Source: RAM1 sp050247515
GTDB taxonomy: Bacteria; Pseudomonadota; Gammaproteobacteria; Burkholderiales; Burkholderiaceae_C
NCBI GenBank assembly: GCA_050247515.1
Contig: JBFWUB010000025.1
Span: 4,079-68,078 of the forward strand
DNA: 64,000 nt
Direction of reading: 5' to 3'
This document shows positions 34,238-42,782 of this stretch, piece after piece (the first letter of the stretch is position 1; each line of letters starts with the position of its first letter). Made by a program: the position numbers and the translations under genes. The notes under the pieces were generated by a model. It worked only from the letters and a program-made list of their open reading frames with translations, ran no database searches and was not told the origin of the DNA.

Positions 34238-35428
34238 ATGACCGCTGAAAAAGGCGCCCTGCTGCAGTTGGTGCGTGCCGCCGGCCCTGGAGGCATCGCC
34301 CCCGACGCCCTTGCGCGCCAGTTGACTGACATCAGCCGGTCCACCCTTAACAGGCGCCTGGCCGAGGCCGTCGCGCAAGGCGCCCTCAAGCCATTGGGGG
34401 CGGGGCGCGCGACCCGATACGCTGCGACAGGGCCGCTTTCCCGTGCTGACATTGACACCTACTTCAACACACCGCCACAGCTGCGGCCCGTCGCACGGTT
34501 TCGCGAGGAACTGCTTGGCCCCCTGCCCAACATCGACCCCGACAAGGCGCTGCGCTGCGGCCAGATCCAGGCGCTGGCCAGCCCGGTCGACAAGCGCTTT
34601 CTGGCCAGCTTTGTGATCGACTTTTCCTGGGGGTCATCCGTGCTGGAGGGTGGCACCTATTCCGTGCTGGACACCGAAGCGCTGGTCCGTTACGGCCAGA
34701 AAAACCCAGACAAACCCACGGCTGACGCAGTGCTGGTGCTGAACCACAAACGCGCGGCAGAGCACCTGTGGGCACACCGCGCGCTGGACATGCAAAACCT
34801 GTGCGCCATGCACGCGTTGCTGACTGACGACCATGCGTTGCCAGAGGTTGCGGATTCAGACCATTTTTTGCCCGAGCACCAGCGTGGCAAGCCGCGTGAA
34901 TACGAAGAGGTCAACCTGGGCGCGTCGGCCTACTTGCCGCCGTTTCGCCCTGGCGAAGGCTATGTTGCAAAAGCAACGGCCAGCATCCTGGACACCGCCG
35001 CGGCCTTGCCGCCCGTGCAGGCCGCGCTACACCTCATGACGCGCTTGCCCTATCTGCAGGCGTTTGCCAACGGCAACAAGCGCACGGCGCGTCTGGCGGC
35101 CAACGCGCCACTGCTCAATGGCGGGCTGCTGCCCTTTTCATTTGCCGATGTGGACAAGCGCGAATACATCCGCGCCATGGCAGCCTTTTACGAGCTGGGC
35201 GACATGCACGTGATGGAGCAGACTTTTGTGCATGGGTATGCACGGTCTGTACTGCGTGGCAGTGAAATCCCTGCAGCCCAGCGCAGCGCAGGCTTTGACA
35301 TGGCGGGCGTGGCCAATGCACTGGCCGACTTCATCAACACGGGCCGTTTGCCCCAAAGCCAGGCCGCGCGCGCGTTCATCAAATCCCCGCCGGCTTCATC
35401 ATGGTGCTCATGCGGTCCACCGCCTTGA
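34238..35428 (+). CDS. Fic-like protein with N-terminal winged helix and non-canonical active site
   Basis: The 396-residue protein starts with a winged-helix-like segment (residues about 1-65: LTDISRSTLNRRLAEAVAQG). A Fic inhibitory helix motif follows, SSVLEGG with E137. The Fic core reads Q274-AFANGNKR-282 where most Fic proteins have HxFx(D/E)GNGR: the catalytic His position is Gln and the last part is the NKR form seen in Doc-like members. Related Fic-fold proteins with Gln here exist to my recollection, but their activity is unclear. AMPylation cannot be assumed. Its own promoter and inverted repeats lie upstream. The C-terminus runs 50 bases into the convergent protease gene and reads unstructured. 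Confidence 0.88.
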   Translation: MTAEKGALLQLVRAAGPGGIAPDALARQLTDISRSTLNRRLAEAVAQGALKPLGAGRATRYAATGPLSRADIDTYFNTPPQLRPVARFREELLGPLPNIDPDKALRCGQIQALASPVDKRFLASFVIDFSWGSSVLEGGTYSVLDTEALVRYGQKNPDKPTADAVLVLNHKRAAEHLWAHRALDMQNLCAMHALLTDDHALPEVADSDHFLPEHQRGKPREYEEVNLGASAYLPPFRPGEGYVAKATASILDTAAALPPVQAALHLMTRLPYLQAFANGNKRTARLAANAPLLNGGLLPFSFADVDKREYIRAMAAFYELGDMHVMEQTFVHGYARSVLRGSEIPAAQRSAGFDMAGVANALADFINTGRLPQSQAARAFIKSPPASSWCSCGPPP

Positions 35429-36407
35429 GCGTGATGGTCCTGATCTCCGCGCCCTGCAGCACGGTCAGCTGGATTTCATCGTCCGGGTTGGCGTGCCGCC
35501 ACACCTGCTTGTAGAAAGCCTCCAGCGTGGCGACCCGGGTGCCGTCCACGGCCAGCACCACGTCGCCCGGCTGCAGGCCTGCGGCCTGGGCAGGGCTGTC
35601 CTTGTTGACGCGCACCACCTGCACCCGCCCGCCCTGCTCGCTGGACGTGAGGCCCAGCCAGGGGCGGCGGCTGGGCTTGCTGGTGCCCGTTTGCTGCAGC
35701 TCGGTCAATATGGGTTTGAGCAGATCCACCGGCACAAACATGTTGCCCGGCAACCGCCGCCCGGACACCGGCGCGGGCTCGGAAGCATCCATCACAAACA
35801 GGCTGCCAATGCCCAGAAGCTCGCCACGCTGGTTGAACAGCGGCGCGCCGCTGTGGTTGCCCACGGGCGGGCTGGTGAACAGGGCGGACTCAATGTGGTA
35901 TTCCCAATACCCGGAAAACGGCCGCTTGCTGACCAGCTGCGTCATGCTCACGTCGCCGTCCTCGCCGCCGGTGGCCACCATCAGGGCCTCGCCCGTGGCG
36001 GCATCGGCCTGGTTGCCCATCGGCACCGGCGCCACGCCGCGCAGCGGCAGCAGCGGGCGCAGCAGGCCAAAGCCGGTTGCCAGGTCATAGGCCACGGTGC
36101 GCGCGGGCAGCGTGCGGTTGTCCTGGGTGGTGATCTGCACGGTGTCGGCCTCCAGCAGCAGGTAGCCGATGGTCAGCACCAGGCCGTCGGGCCCGATCAC
36201 CACGCCCGAGCCGCTGCGCTCGCGCCCCAGCGTTTCGGCCGACCGGGCGCCGGCGGCGGCCATGACCTGCACGCCCACCACCGACGCATTGGCGCGCGTC
36301 AGGGCGTCAATCACGGTCTGGGCGCTGGGGGCCTGCGGCGTGGCCGCATGGGCCGCAGCCAGCAGCGATGAGCAAACAACAATCCAGAACCGGTGCAGCG
36401 CGCGCAT
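35379..36407 (-). CDS. HtrA/S1C-like protease homologue with PDZ domain, catalytic residues degenerate
   Basis: From the ATG at 36407 with AGGAG upstream the protein has 342 residues, a signal peptide (FWIVVCSSLLAAAHA) and the S1C fold. A C-terminal PDZ domain contains AAGLQPGDVVLAVDGTRVATLE. The His region reads GLVLTIGYLLLEADTV instead of the usual TNxHV. The Asp region reads YDLATGFGLLR, and the Ser region GNHSGAPLFN instead of GNSGGP. His and Asp are therefore not recognisable, and only a Ser remains. It is likely a non-proteolytic periplasmic PDZ protein or chaperone, an inference from motif loss. It converges on and overlaps the Fic-like gene. Confidence 0.85.
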   Translation of the reverse strand: MRALHRFWIVVCSSLLAAAHAATPQAPSAQTVIDALTRANASVVGVQVMAAAGARSAETLGRERSGSGVVIGPDGLVLTIGYLLLEADTVQITTQDNRTLPARTVAYDLATGFGLLRPLLPLRGVAPVPMGNQADAATGEALMVATGGEDGDVSMTQLVSKRPFSGYWEYHIESALFTSPPVGNHSGAPLFNQRGELLGIGSLFVMDASEPAPVSGRRLPGNMFVPVDLLKPILTELQQTGTSKPSRRPWLGLTSSEQGGRVQVVRVNKDSPAQAAGLQPGDVVLAVDGTRVATLEAFYKQVWRHANPDDEIQLTVLQGAEIRTITLKAVDRMSTMMKPAGI

Positions 36408-36523
36408 GGTGGGCTCCTGGCCAAGCGGTGGGAAATGCCACGCGCACAGGATGCGCCTGAAACAAGGTTGAGACAAGTGCAGGGGAATTAAGATACCCGA
36501 ACAGCTTGTTAGAAGACAACGAC

Positions 36524-37996
36524 ATGACCCACACGGTTACCCCAGTGATACTTTGCGGCGGCTCCGGCACCCGGTTGTGGCCGCTGTCACGCACGGGGTT
36601 TCCCAAGCAGTTTCTTTGCCTCACGGGCAAGGACAGCCTGTTCCAGCTGGCGGCCCGGCGACTGGTGGCGCTGGCCGGCGACGGGGTGGTGGCCGCGCCG
36701 CCGCTGGTCGTCAGCAACGAAACACACCGCTTTCTGGTGACCGAGCAATTGCGCGAAGCAGGCGTTGCCCTGGGCGCGGCGCTGCTGGAGCCGGCCGGGC
36801 GCAACACCGCGCCCGCGCTGACGCTGGCCGCGCTGGCCGCGCTGCAAGACGGCGCCGACCCGGTGCTGGTGGTGACACCCGCCGACCAGACCATTGCAGA
36901 CGCCGCCGCCTTTGGCGCGGCCATGCACACCGCCGTGCAGCAGGCGGCCACCGGTGCCATCGTCATCCTGGGTGTGGCGCCTGACCGGCCCGAGACCGGC
37001 TACGGCTACATCAAGGCCGCCGGCAGCCAGGGGCCGCTGACGGTGGAGCGCTTCGTGGAAAAGCCCGATGCCGCAACCGCCCGGCGCTACCTGGACGAAG
37101 GTGGCTACTACTGGAACGCCGGCATCTTTGTGCTCAAGGCCTCGGTCTGGATGGCCGCGCTGCAGCGGTTTTGCCCCGCCATGGCGCAGGGCATGCAAGC
37201 CGCCTGGGCTGCCCGGGCACAAGACGCGCAGGCCAGCGCGGCCGGCATGCGCTTTGTGCGCCCGGGCCAGGCCGAATTTGAAGCGGTGGCGGGGCAGTCG
37301 GTTGACTACGCCGTGCTGGAGCCCCTGGCCGCCGCGCCGCGCAGCGACGGGCTGCCGCCATTGAAGATGGTCCCGCTGCAGGCCGGCTGGAACGACCTGG
37401 GCGCCTGGGACGCCGTGTGGCAGACCCTGCCCAAGGACGGCGACGGCAACGCCCACCTGGGTGACGTCATGACCAGCGCCAGCCGCAACACCCTGGTGCA
37501 TGCCGCCAGCCGGCTGGTGAGCCTGGTGGGCGTGCAGGACCTGGTGGTGATAGAAACGGCGGACGCCGTGCTGGTGGCCGACCGCGCGCACAGCCAGGAC
37601 GTCAAGGCCATCGTGGCCACGCTGGCGCAGGCGGGCCGCGAAGAGCTGGCCCTGCACCGCAAGGTACACCGCCCCTGGGGCTGGTACGACAGCATTGACG
37701 AAGGCGAACGCTTCAAGGTCAAGCGCATCATGGTCAAGCCCAAGGCCAGCCTGAGCCTGCAGATGCACCACCACCGGGCCGAGCACTGGATCGTGGTCAA
37801 GGGCACGGCCGAAATCACGCACGGCGACAAGACCGTCATCCTGAGCGAAAACCAGTCCACCTACATCCCCCTGGGCGAGGTGCACCGCCTGGCCAATCCG
37901 GGCACCATCGCGCTGGAAATCATCGAAGTGCAATCGGGCAGTTACCTGGGCGAAGACGACATCGTCCGCATTGAAGACAGCTACGGCAGAAAGTAA
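36524..37996 (+). CDS. manC: Mannose-1-phosphate guanylyltransferase / mannose-6-phosphate isomerase
   Basis: From the ATG at 36524 the protein has 490 residues. The N-terminal nucleotidyltransferase domain has CGGSGTRLWPLSRTGFPKQF and the C-terminal cupin isomerase domain has RPWGWYDSIDEGERFKVKRI, QMHHHRAEHWIVVKGTAEI and ENQSTYIPLGEVHRL. It makes GDP-mannose, the first step of the glycan module. It starts the long co-directional block. A TTGAGA at 36468-36473 with a TAAGAT at 36489-36494 is a weak promoter candidate. Confidence 0.95.
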   Translation: MTHTVTPVILCGGSGTRLWPLSRTGFPKQFLCLTGKDSLFQLAARRLVALAGDGVVAAPPLVVSNETHRFLVTEQLREAGVALGAALLEPAGRNTAPALTLAALAALQDGADPVLVVTPADQTIADAAAFGAAMHTAVQQAATGAIVILGVAPDRPETGYGYIKAAGSQGPLTVERFVEKPDAATARRYLDEGGYYWNAGIFVLKASVWMAALQRFCPAMAQGMQAAWAARAQDAQASAAGMRFVRPGQAEFEAVAGQSVDYAVLEPLAAAPRSDGLPPLKMVPLQAGWNDLGAWDAVWQTLPKDGDGNAHLGDVMTSASRNTLVHAASRLVSLVGVQDLVVIETADAVLVADRAHSQDVKAIVATLAQAGREELALHRKVHRPWGWYDSIDEGERFKVKRIMVKPKASLSLQMHHHRAEHWIVVKGTAEITHGDKTVILSENQSTYIPLGEVHRLANPGTIALEIIEVQSGSYLGEDDIVRIEDSYGRK

Positions 37997-38001
37997 GGCC
38001 C

Positions 38002-39090
38002 ATGACAGGAAAAGTTGCGCTCATCACCGGCATCACGGGGCAAGACGGCGCCTACCTGGCGGAGTTTTTGCTGGGCAAGGGCTACATCGTGCACGGCATC
38101 CGCCGGCGCGTGTCGCTGTTCAACACCGACCGCATCGACCACCTGTACCAGGACACCCACGAGGACGGCGTGCGCATGTTCCTGCACTACGGCGACATGA
38201 CCGATTCGTCCGCCCTCACGCGCATCATCCAGCAGACCCAGCCTGATGAAATCTACAACCTGGCGGCGCAGTCGCACGTGCACGTGAGCTTTGACGAACC
38301 CGAATACACCGCCAACTCAGACGCGCTGGGCCCCCTGCGCTTGCTGGAGGCCATCCGCATCCTGGGGCTGGAGAAAAAGGTGCGCTTCTACCAGGCCAGC
38401 ACGTCCGAGCTGTACGGCCTGGTGCAGGAAACCCCGCAAAAGGAAACCACGCCGTTCTACCCGCGCAGCCCCTATGCCGTGGCCAAGCTGTATGCGTACT
38501 GGATCACGGTGAACTACCGCGAGGCCTACGGCATCTATGCCTGCAACGGCATCCTGTTCAACCACGAAAGCCCGCTGCGCGGCGAAACCTTCGTCACGCG
38601 CAAGATCACGCGGGCGCTGGCGCGCATCAAGCTCGGCCTGCAGGATTGCCTGTACCTGGGCAACCTGGACGCCAGGCGCGACTGGGGCCACGCCAGGGAC
38701 TATGTAGAAATGCAGTGGCTGATGCTGCAGCAGGACAAACCCGAAGACTACGTGATTGCCACCGGTGTGCAATACAGCGTGCGCGACTTCGTCGACGCCG
38801 CCGCGGCCGAGCTGGGCATGGCCATCCGCTGGACGGGCGAGGGCCTGCACCAGCAGGGCGTCACGCCCGAAGGCAAACCGGTGGTGGTCGTGGACCCGCG
38901 GTACTTCCGTCCGACCGAGGTGGACAGCCTGCTGGGCGACGCGACCAAGGCCCGCACCCAGCTGGGCTGGACGCCAAAAATCACATTCAAGGAGCTGGTG
39001 GCCGAGATGGTGCGCGAAGACCTCACGTCGGCCCAGCGCAACGAACTCGTCAAGCGCCATGGCTACAAGGCGCTGGACCACAACGAATAA
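38002..39090 (+). CDS. gmd: GDP-mannose 4,6-dehydratase
   Basis: The 362-residue SDR starts MTGKVALITGITGQDGAYLAEF, the Gmd nucleotide loop. The catalytic triad T134-S135-E136 (ASTSELYG) and Y158-K162 (YAVAK) are intact, and the GDP-mannose-binding LFNHESPLRGETFVTRKITR is present. It converts GDP-mannose to GDP-4-keto-6-deoxymannose. The gene begins 5 bases after manC, so the two form one unit. Confidence 0.97.
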   Translation: MTGKVALITGITGQDGAYLAEFLLGKGYIVHGIRRRVSLFNTDRIDHLYQDTHEDGVRMFLHYGDMTDSSALTRIIQQTQPDEIYNLAAQSHVHVSFDEPEYTANSDALGPLRLLEAIRILGLEKKVRFYQASTSELYGLVQETPQKETTPFYPRSPYAVAKLYAYWITVNYREAYGIYACNGILFNHESPLRGETFVTRKITRALARIKLGLQDCLYLGNLDARRDWGHARDYVEMQWLMLQQDKPEDYVIATGVQYSVRDFVDAAAAELGMAIRWTGEGLHQQGVTPEGKPVVVVDPRYFRPTEVDSLLGDATKARTQLGWTPKITFKELVAEMVREDLTSAQRNELVKRHGYKALDHNE

Positions 39091-39112
39091 GCCGGCTGCA
39101 CCGCCCCACCCC

Positions 39113-40354
39113 ATGACCCACGCCATCACCCAATGCCGCATCTGCGGCGGCACCCATTTGCAGACCGTCATGTCGCTGGGCGACCAGGCCCTGACCGGTG
39201 TGTTCCCCAAAACACCTGACCAACCCGTGACCCGCGGCCCGGTGGACCTGGTGCGCTGCGCAGCGGCGGACGGCTGCGGCCTGGTGCAGCTGCGCCAGAG
39301 CTATGACCTGAGCGAGATGTACGGCATGAACTACGGCTACCGCTCGGGCCTGAATGCCAGCATGGTGCGCCACCTGCAGGGCAAGGTCGACAGGATCCTG
39401 GGCCTGGGCCTGCTGCAGCCGGGTGACCTGGTGATCGACATCGGCAGCAACGACGCCACCACGCTGCGCAGCTACCCGGCGGGCCGCTACGAGCTGGTGG
39501 GCGTGGACCCCACGGGCGTGAAGTTTGCCTCTTACTACCCGGCGCACATCCGGCTGATACCCGACTTCTTCTCGGCCGCCGCCCTGCAGGCCAGCGTGCC
39601 GGGCAGGAAGGCCCGGGTCATCACGTCGTTCTCGATGTTTTATGACCTGGAAGACCCGGTGGCCTTTGCCCGCGAAGTGGCCGCCACCCTGCACGACGAA
39701 GGCATCTGGGTGTTTGAGCAGAGCTACCTGCCGGCCATGCTGCGCACCAATTCATTCGACACCATCTGCCACGAGCACCTGGAGTTTTACGCGCTTCGGC
39801 AGATCCACTGGATCGCCGGCCAGGCCGGGCTGAAAGTGCTGGACGTGGAATTCAACGACATCAACGGCGGCAGCTTTTCCGTTACCGCGGCCCGGGCCGC
39901 GTCGGCCCACGAGCCCAACAAAGCGGTGCTGGCGCAGATCGCCGCCGACGAAGCCGCGCTGGGGCTGGACAGCGACCAGGCGTTTGCCGACTTCAAGCTG
40001 CGCGTGCAGCAGGCTCAGGCCGCGTTGCTGGACTTTCTGGCCCAGCAAAAGGCTCAGGGCCGCACGGTCTGCGGCATGGGCGCGTCGACCAAGGGCAACG
40101 TGCTGCTGCAGTACTGGGGCATTGGGCCCGAGCTGCTGGCCAGCATCGCAGAAGTGAACGCCGACAAATTTGGCAGCTACACACCCGGCAGCCTGATTCC
40201 CATCCGCGCGCAGACAGACGTGCTGGCCAGCGAACCCGACTACCTGCTGGTGCTGCCCTGGCACTTCCGCAATTTCTTTGTCAGCAACCCGGCGCTCAAG
40301 GGGCGCAAGCTGGTGTTCCCGCTGCCGGTGTTTGAAGTGGTCGATGTCCGGTAA
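39113..40354 (+). CDS. Sugar C-methyltransferase-like SAM enzyme (zinc-binding N-terminus, NovU/TylC3 type)
   Basis: From the ATG at 39113 the protein has 413 residues. An N-terminal zinc-binding segment (CRICGG and a later Cys pair) is followed by a SAM domain (VIDIGSNDATTLRSY) and the CHEHLEFY motif near residue 218 that in NovU/TcaB9-type enzymes carries the catalytic His. The C-terminal domain has GMGASTKGNVLLQYWGI. The family C-methylates NDP-4-keto-6-deoxysugars at C3. Its place right after gmd makes GDP-4-keto-6-deoxymannose or a derivative the likely substrate, an inference. Confidence 0.88.
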   Translation: MTHAITQCRICGGTHLQTVMSLGDQALTGVFPKTPDQPVTRGPVDLVRCAAADGCGLVQLRQSYDLSEMYGMNYGYRSGLNASMVRHLQGKVDRILGLGLLQPGDLVIDIGSNDATTLRSYPAGRYELVGVDPTGVKFASYYPAHIRLIPDFFSAAALQASVPGRKARVITSFSMFYDLEDPVAFAREVAATLHDEGIWVFEQSYLPAMLRTNSFDTICHEHLEFYALRQIHWIAGQAGLKVLDVEFNDINGGSFSVTAARAASAHEPNKAVLAQIAADEAALGLDSDQAFADFKLRVQQAQAALLDFLAQQKAQGRTVCGMGASTKGNVLLQYWGIGPELLASIAEVNADKFGSYTPGSLIPIRAQTDVLASEPDYLLVLPWHFRNFFVSNPALKGRKLVFPLPVFEVVDVR

Positions 40355-41330
40355 CGCAGCAAACCCGGGCCAGGGACGCACCGCGCTGGTGGTGGGCGTC
40401 AACGGGCAGGACGGCAGCTACCTGGCCGAACGGCTGGCGCACAACCAGTGGCGCGTGGTGGGCATGGGCCGTCAGGGCCAGGCCCGCGCCGGGCTGGCCG
40501 CGCGGCTGGCGCAATACTGCCCGCTGGACCTGACGGACACAGCGGCCTTGCAGCGTGCGCTGCACGAGCTGCGGCCCGATGCCATCTTTTTTGCCGCCGC
40601 GGTGCATGGCGCCGCGGGCTTTGACTACGAAAGCGTGTGGCTCGGCGCACACCAGGTCAACACCCTGGCCCTGCACGCGGCGCTGGAACATGCGCGCACA
40701 CAGGCCGGCCGGGGCGGCGGCAAGGTTCAGGTGCTGTACTTTGGCTCGGCCAAGATGTTTGGCGACCTGGCCGGGCGCACCATCGACGAAAGCACCCCGC
40801 GCGTGTCCAGCTGCATCTACTCCATCACCAAGAACGCGGGCGCGGACCTGGTTCAGTATTACCGTGCCACCCACGGCGTGGACGCCGGCGTGGTCTGGCT
40901 GTTCAACCACGAATCCGAGCGCCGGCCGCCGCAGTTTTTTGCCATGCAGGTGGTACAGGCCCTGGCCCAAAGCCTGCAAGACAAACGCCATGCCGTCACG
41001 CTGAACACGCTGGACTTCTGGTGCGACTGGGGCCACGCCCAGGAATACATGACGCTGGTGGCCGACCATTGCGACGCGCTGCGCGGGCACGACGTGGTGC
41101 TGGCCACCGGGCACACCGTGTGGGCGGCCGACGTGGTGACCGAGCTGTTTGCGCTGCACGGGCTGGCCGCCGCCGACCACTTCCGCACCACCGCCCCCCC
41201 GCGTGAAAAGCAGCTGGCCACCCAGTGGCGGGCCGACACCACCCGCCTGGTGCAGCTGGCCGGCCAGCGGCCTGCGCTGTGGGGTGTGGAAGTTTTTCAG
41301 GAAATACTGCGCGCGGCCCGCACCGGCTAG
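40344..41330 (+). CDS. Gmd-like SDR with altered catalytic triad (nucleotide-sugar epimerase/reductase candidate)
   Basis: From the ATG at 40344 the protein has 328 residues and overlaps the previous gene by 11 bases. It resembles Gmd (GVNGQDGSYLAERL; FNHESERRPPQFFAMQVV) and keeps Y159-K163 (YSITK), but the dehydratase triad TSE is S135-A136-K137 (FGSAKMFGD). Without the catalytic Glu it is unlikely to be a 4,6-dehydratase. A reductase or epimerase acting on the GDP-4-keto-6-deoxysugar made by Gmd is the most natural guess. It could also be a different SDR activity. Confidence 0.85.
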   Translation: MSGNAANPGQGRTALVVGVNGQDGSYLAERLAHNQWRVVGMGRQGQARAGLAARLAQYCPLDLTDTAALQRALHELRPDAIFFAAAVHGAAGFDYESVWLGAHQVNTLALHAALEHARTQAGRGGGKVQVLYFGSAKMFGDLAGRTIDESTPRVSSCIYSITKNAGADLVQYYRATHGVDAGVVWLFNHESERRPPQFFAMQVVQALAQSLQDKRHAVTLNTLDFWCDWGHAQEYMTLVADHCDALRGHDVVLATGHTVWAADVVTELFALHGLAAADHFRTTAPPREKQLATQWRADTTRLVQLAGQRPALWGVEVFQEILRAARTG

Positions 41331-41358
41331 CGAAGCAACCCGCCACACCGACCCCACC

Positions 41359-42750
41359 ATGTCCAGCCAACGCCACCAGTACCAGTCGTTCCCCGATGCA
41401 CCGGGCGATTCTGAATCGCTTGCCAAGCTCAAGGCGCTGCGTCTGCCGCTGCTGGTGGGCCAGCGGTTTCTGGACGTGGGCTGCAACGAGGGCTTTTTTT
41501 GCGCGTACGCCCGGTACGCCGGCGCCACGCAGGTGGTGGGGCTGGACGCATCCGCTGAATACATCGAACGCGCGCGCAGGCGCGTGCCGGGCGCCGTGTT
41601 TTTGAAGCAGAGCTGGGACACCCTGCCCCCCGGACCGTTTGACGTGGTGCTGCTGGCATCAGCCCTGCACTATGCGAGCGACCAGGCTGCGCTGATCGCC
41701 AGCGTGATGCGCGTGCTGAGCCCCACGGGCACGCTGGTGCTGGAGCTGGGCGTGGCCACGGCCAAGGGATCGGCCTGGGTTGAGGTGGACCGCGGCGCCG
41801 ACAAGCGGCTGTTTCCCACCTGGGACAAGCTCAAGGAAGTGCTGGCGCCCTATGCCTGGAAGCTGCTGTCCAAAAGCACGCCGCAAAAAGGCGACCCCAC
41901 GCCACGCTATGTGCTGCACATCAACGCACGCAAGCCCGTGGCCTACCTGCTGATGAAACCGGGTGGCTTCGGCAAAACCACCCTGTGCCATGAACTGTTT
42001 GCACCCGCGGGCGTGCCCATTGTGTCGGGCGACGCCTGCATGACGGCGGTGGCGCAGGGCCACTTGAGCGCGGACCCGGCACTGCAAACCCTGGTGGCGA
42101 CCAACTTTTCAAGCACCACCATGGACGACACCATGCGCGCCGTGCTGGCGGCCAACCAGCTGCCCGCGCTGGCGCAGGTGTGGCTGGACCGCGCGGGCGG
42201 GCGCACCTTTGCGCTGGACGCATCGTTGCCCACCAAGCACCACGCCTTTGTCATCGAATTTTTCAAGGCCCACGGCTTCATGGTGGTCAACCTGGACTGG
42301 GAGCGCCCCGGCGCGCCGTTGCAGCTGCTGCCCAAGGTCAACGCCATGGCCGACGCCTTTTATGCCGAGCTGATGGACCCGCCCGGCAGCGCAACCCCGC
42401 CCATGCCGTTTACCGGCACGCTGGGCGCGGTGATGCAGCTGCAGGTGATCCCCAATGTGTTTGAAATTACCGGCTGGGCCGTGCATGAAAACGGCCGCAT
42501 GCCCGCGGTGATAGAGGTGCAGGTGGGCGACAGCCGCACGGTGGTGACCGAATATGACCGTGTGGCCCGGCCCCAGGTGCAAAGCCGCCTGAACCTGCCG
42601 CACCCCATGTATGGCTTTCGCATCCGCCTGCCGGTGCCAGAGGGGGTGGCGGCCACGCAGGTGTGCGATCTGCTGCAGGTGCGAGGCGGCAACGACGTGA
42701 ACAGCCTGGGCGCGCCGTTTCGCACCGACCCGATCAGGCCCAAGGCTTGA
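41359..42750 (+). CDS. Methyltransferase fused to a P-loop-like domain and a C-terminal beta domain
   Basis: From the ATG at 41359 the protein has 463 residues in three parts. Residues about 1-195 are a SAM methyltransferase (FLDVGCNEGFFCAYARY; LASALHYASD). Residues about 196-345 begin with LMKPGGFGKTTL, a Walker A-like loop with K206 whose first Gly is Lys, and contain NLDWERPGAPLQLLP; this resembles a small-molecule or sugar kinase-like NTPase but I cannot name the family. The last about 110 residues are beta-rich and resemble accessory domains of glycan-modifying enzymes. It sits within the glycan cluster, 29 bases after the SDR. Confidence 0.75.
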   Translation: MSSQRHQYQSFPDAPGDSESLAKLKALRLPLLVGQRFLDVGCNEGFFCAYARYAGATQVVGLDASAEYIERARRRVPGAVFLKQSWDTLPPGPFDVVLLASALHYASDQAALIASVMRVLSPTGTLVLELGVATAKGSAWVEVDRGADKRLFPTWDKLKEVLAPYAWKLLSKSTPQKGDPTPRYVLHINARKPVAYLLMKPGGFGKTTLCHELFAPAGVPIVSGDACMTAVAQGHLSADPALQTLVATNFSSTTMDDTMRAVLAANQLPALAQVWLDRAGGRTFALDASLPTKHHAFVIEFFKAHGFMVVNLDWERPGAPLQLLPKVNAMADAFYAELMDPPGSATPPMPFTGTLGAVMQLQVIPNVFEITGWAVHENGRMPAVIEVQVGDSRTVVTEYDRVARPQVQSRLNLPHPMYGFRIRLPVPEGVAATQVCDLLQVRGGNDVNSLGAPFRTDPIRPKA

Positions 42751-42782
42751 CCCACCGCCGCAAGCAGCCGGAGCACACCACC

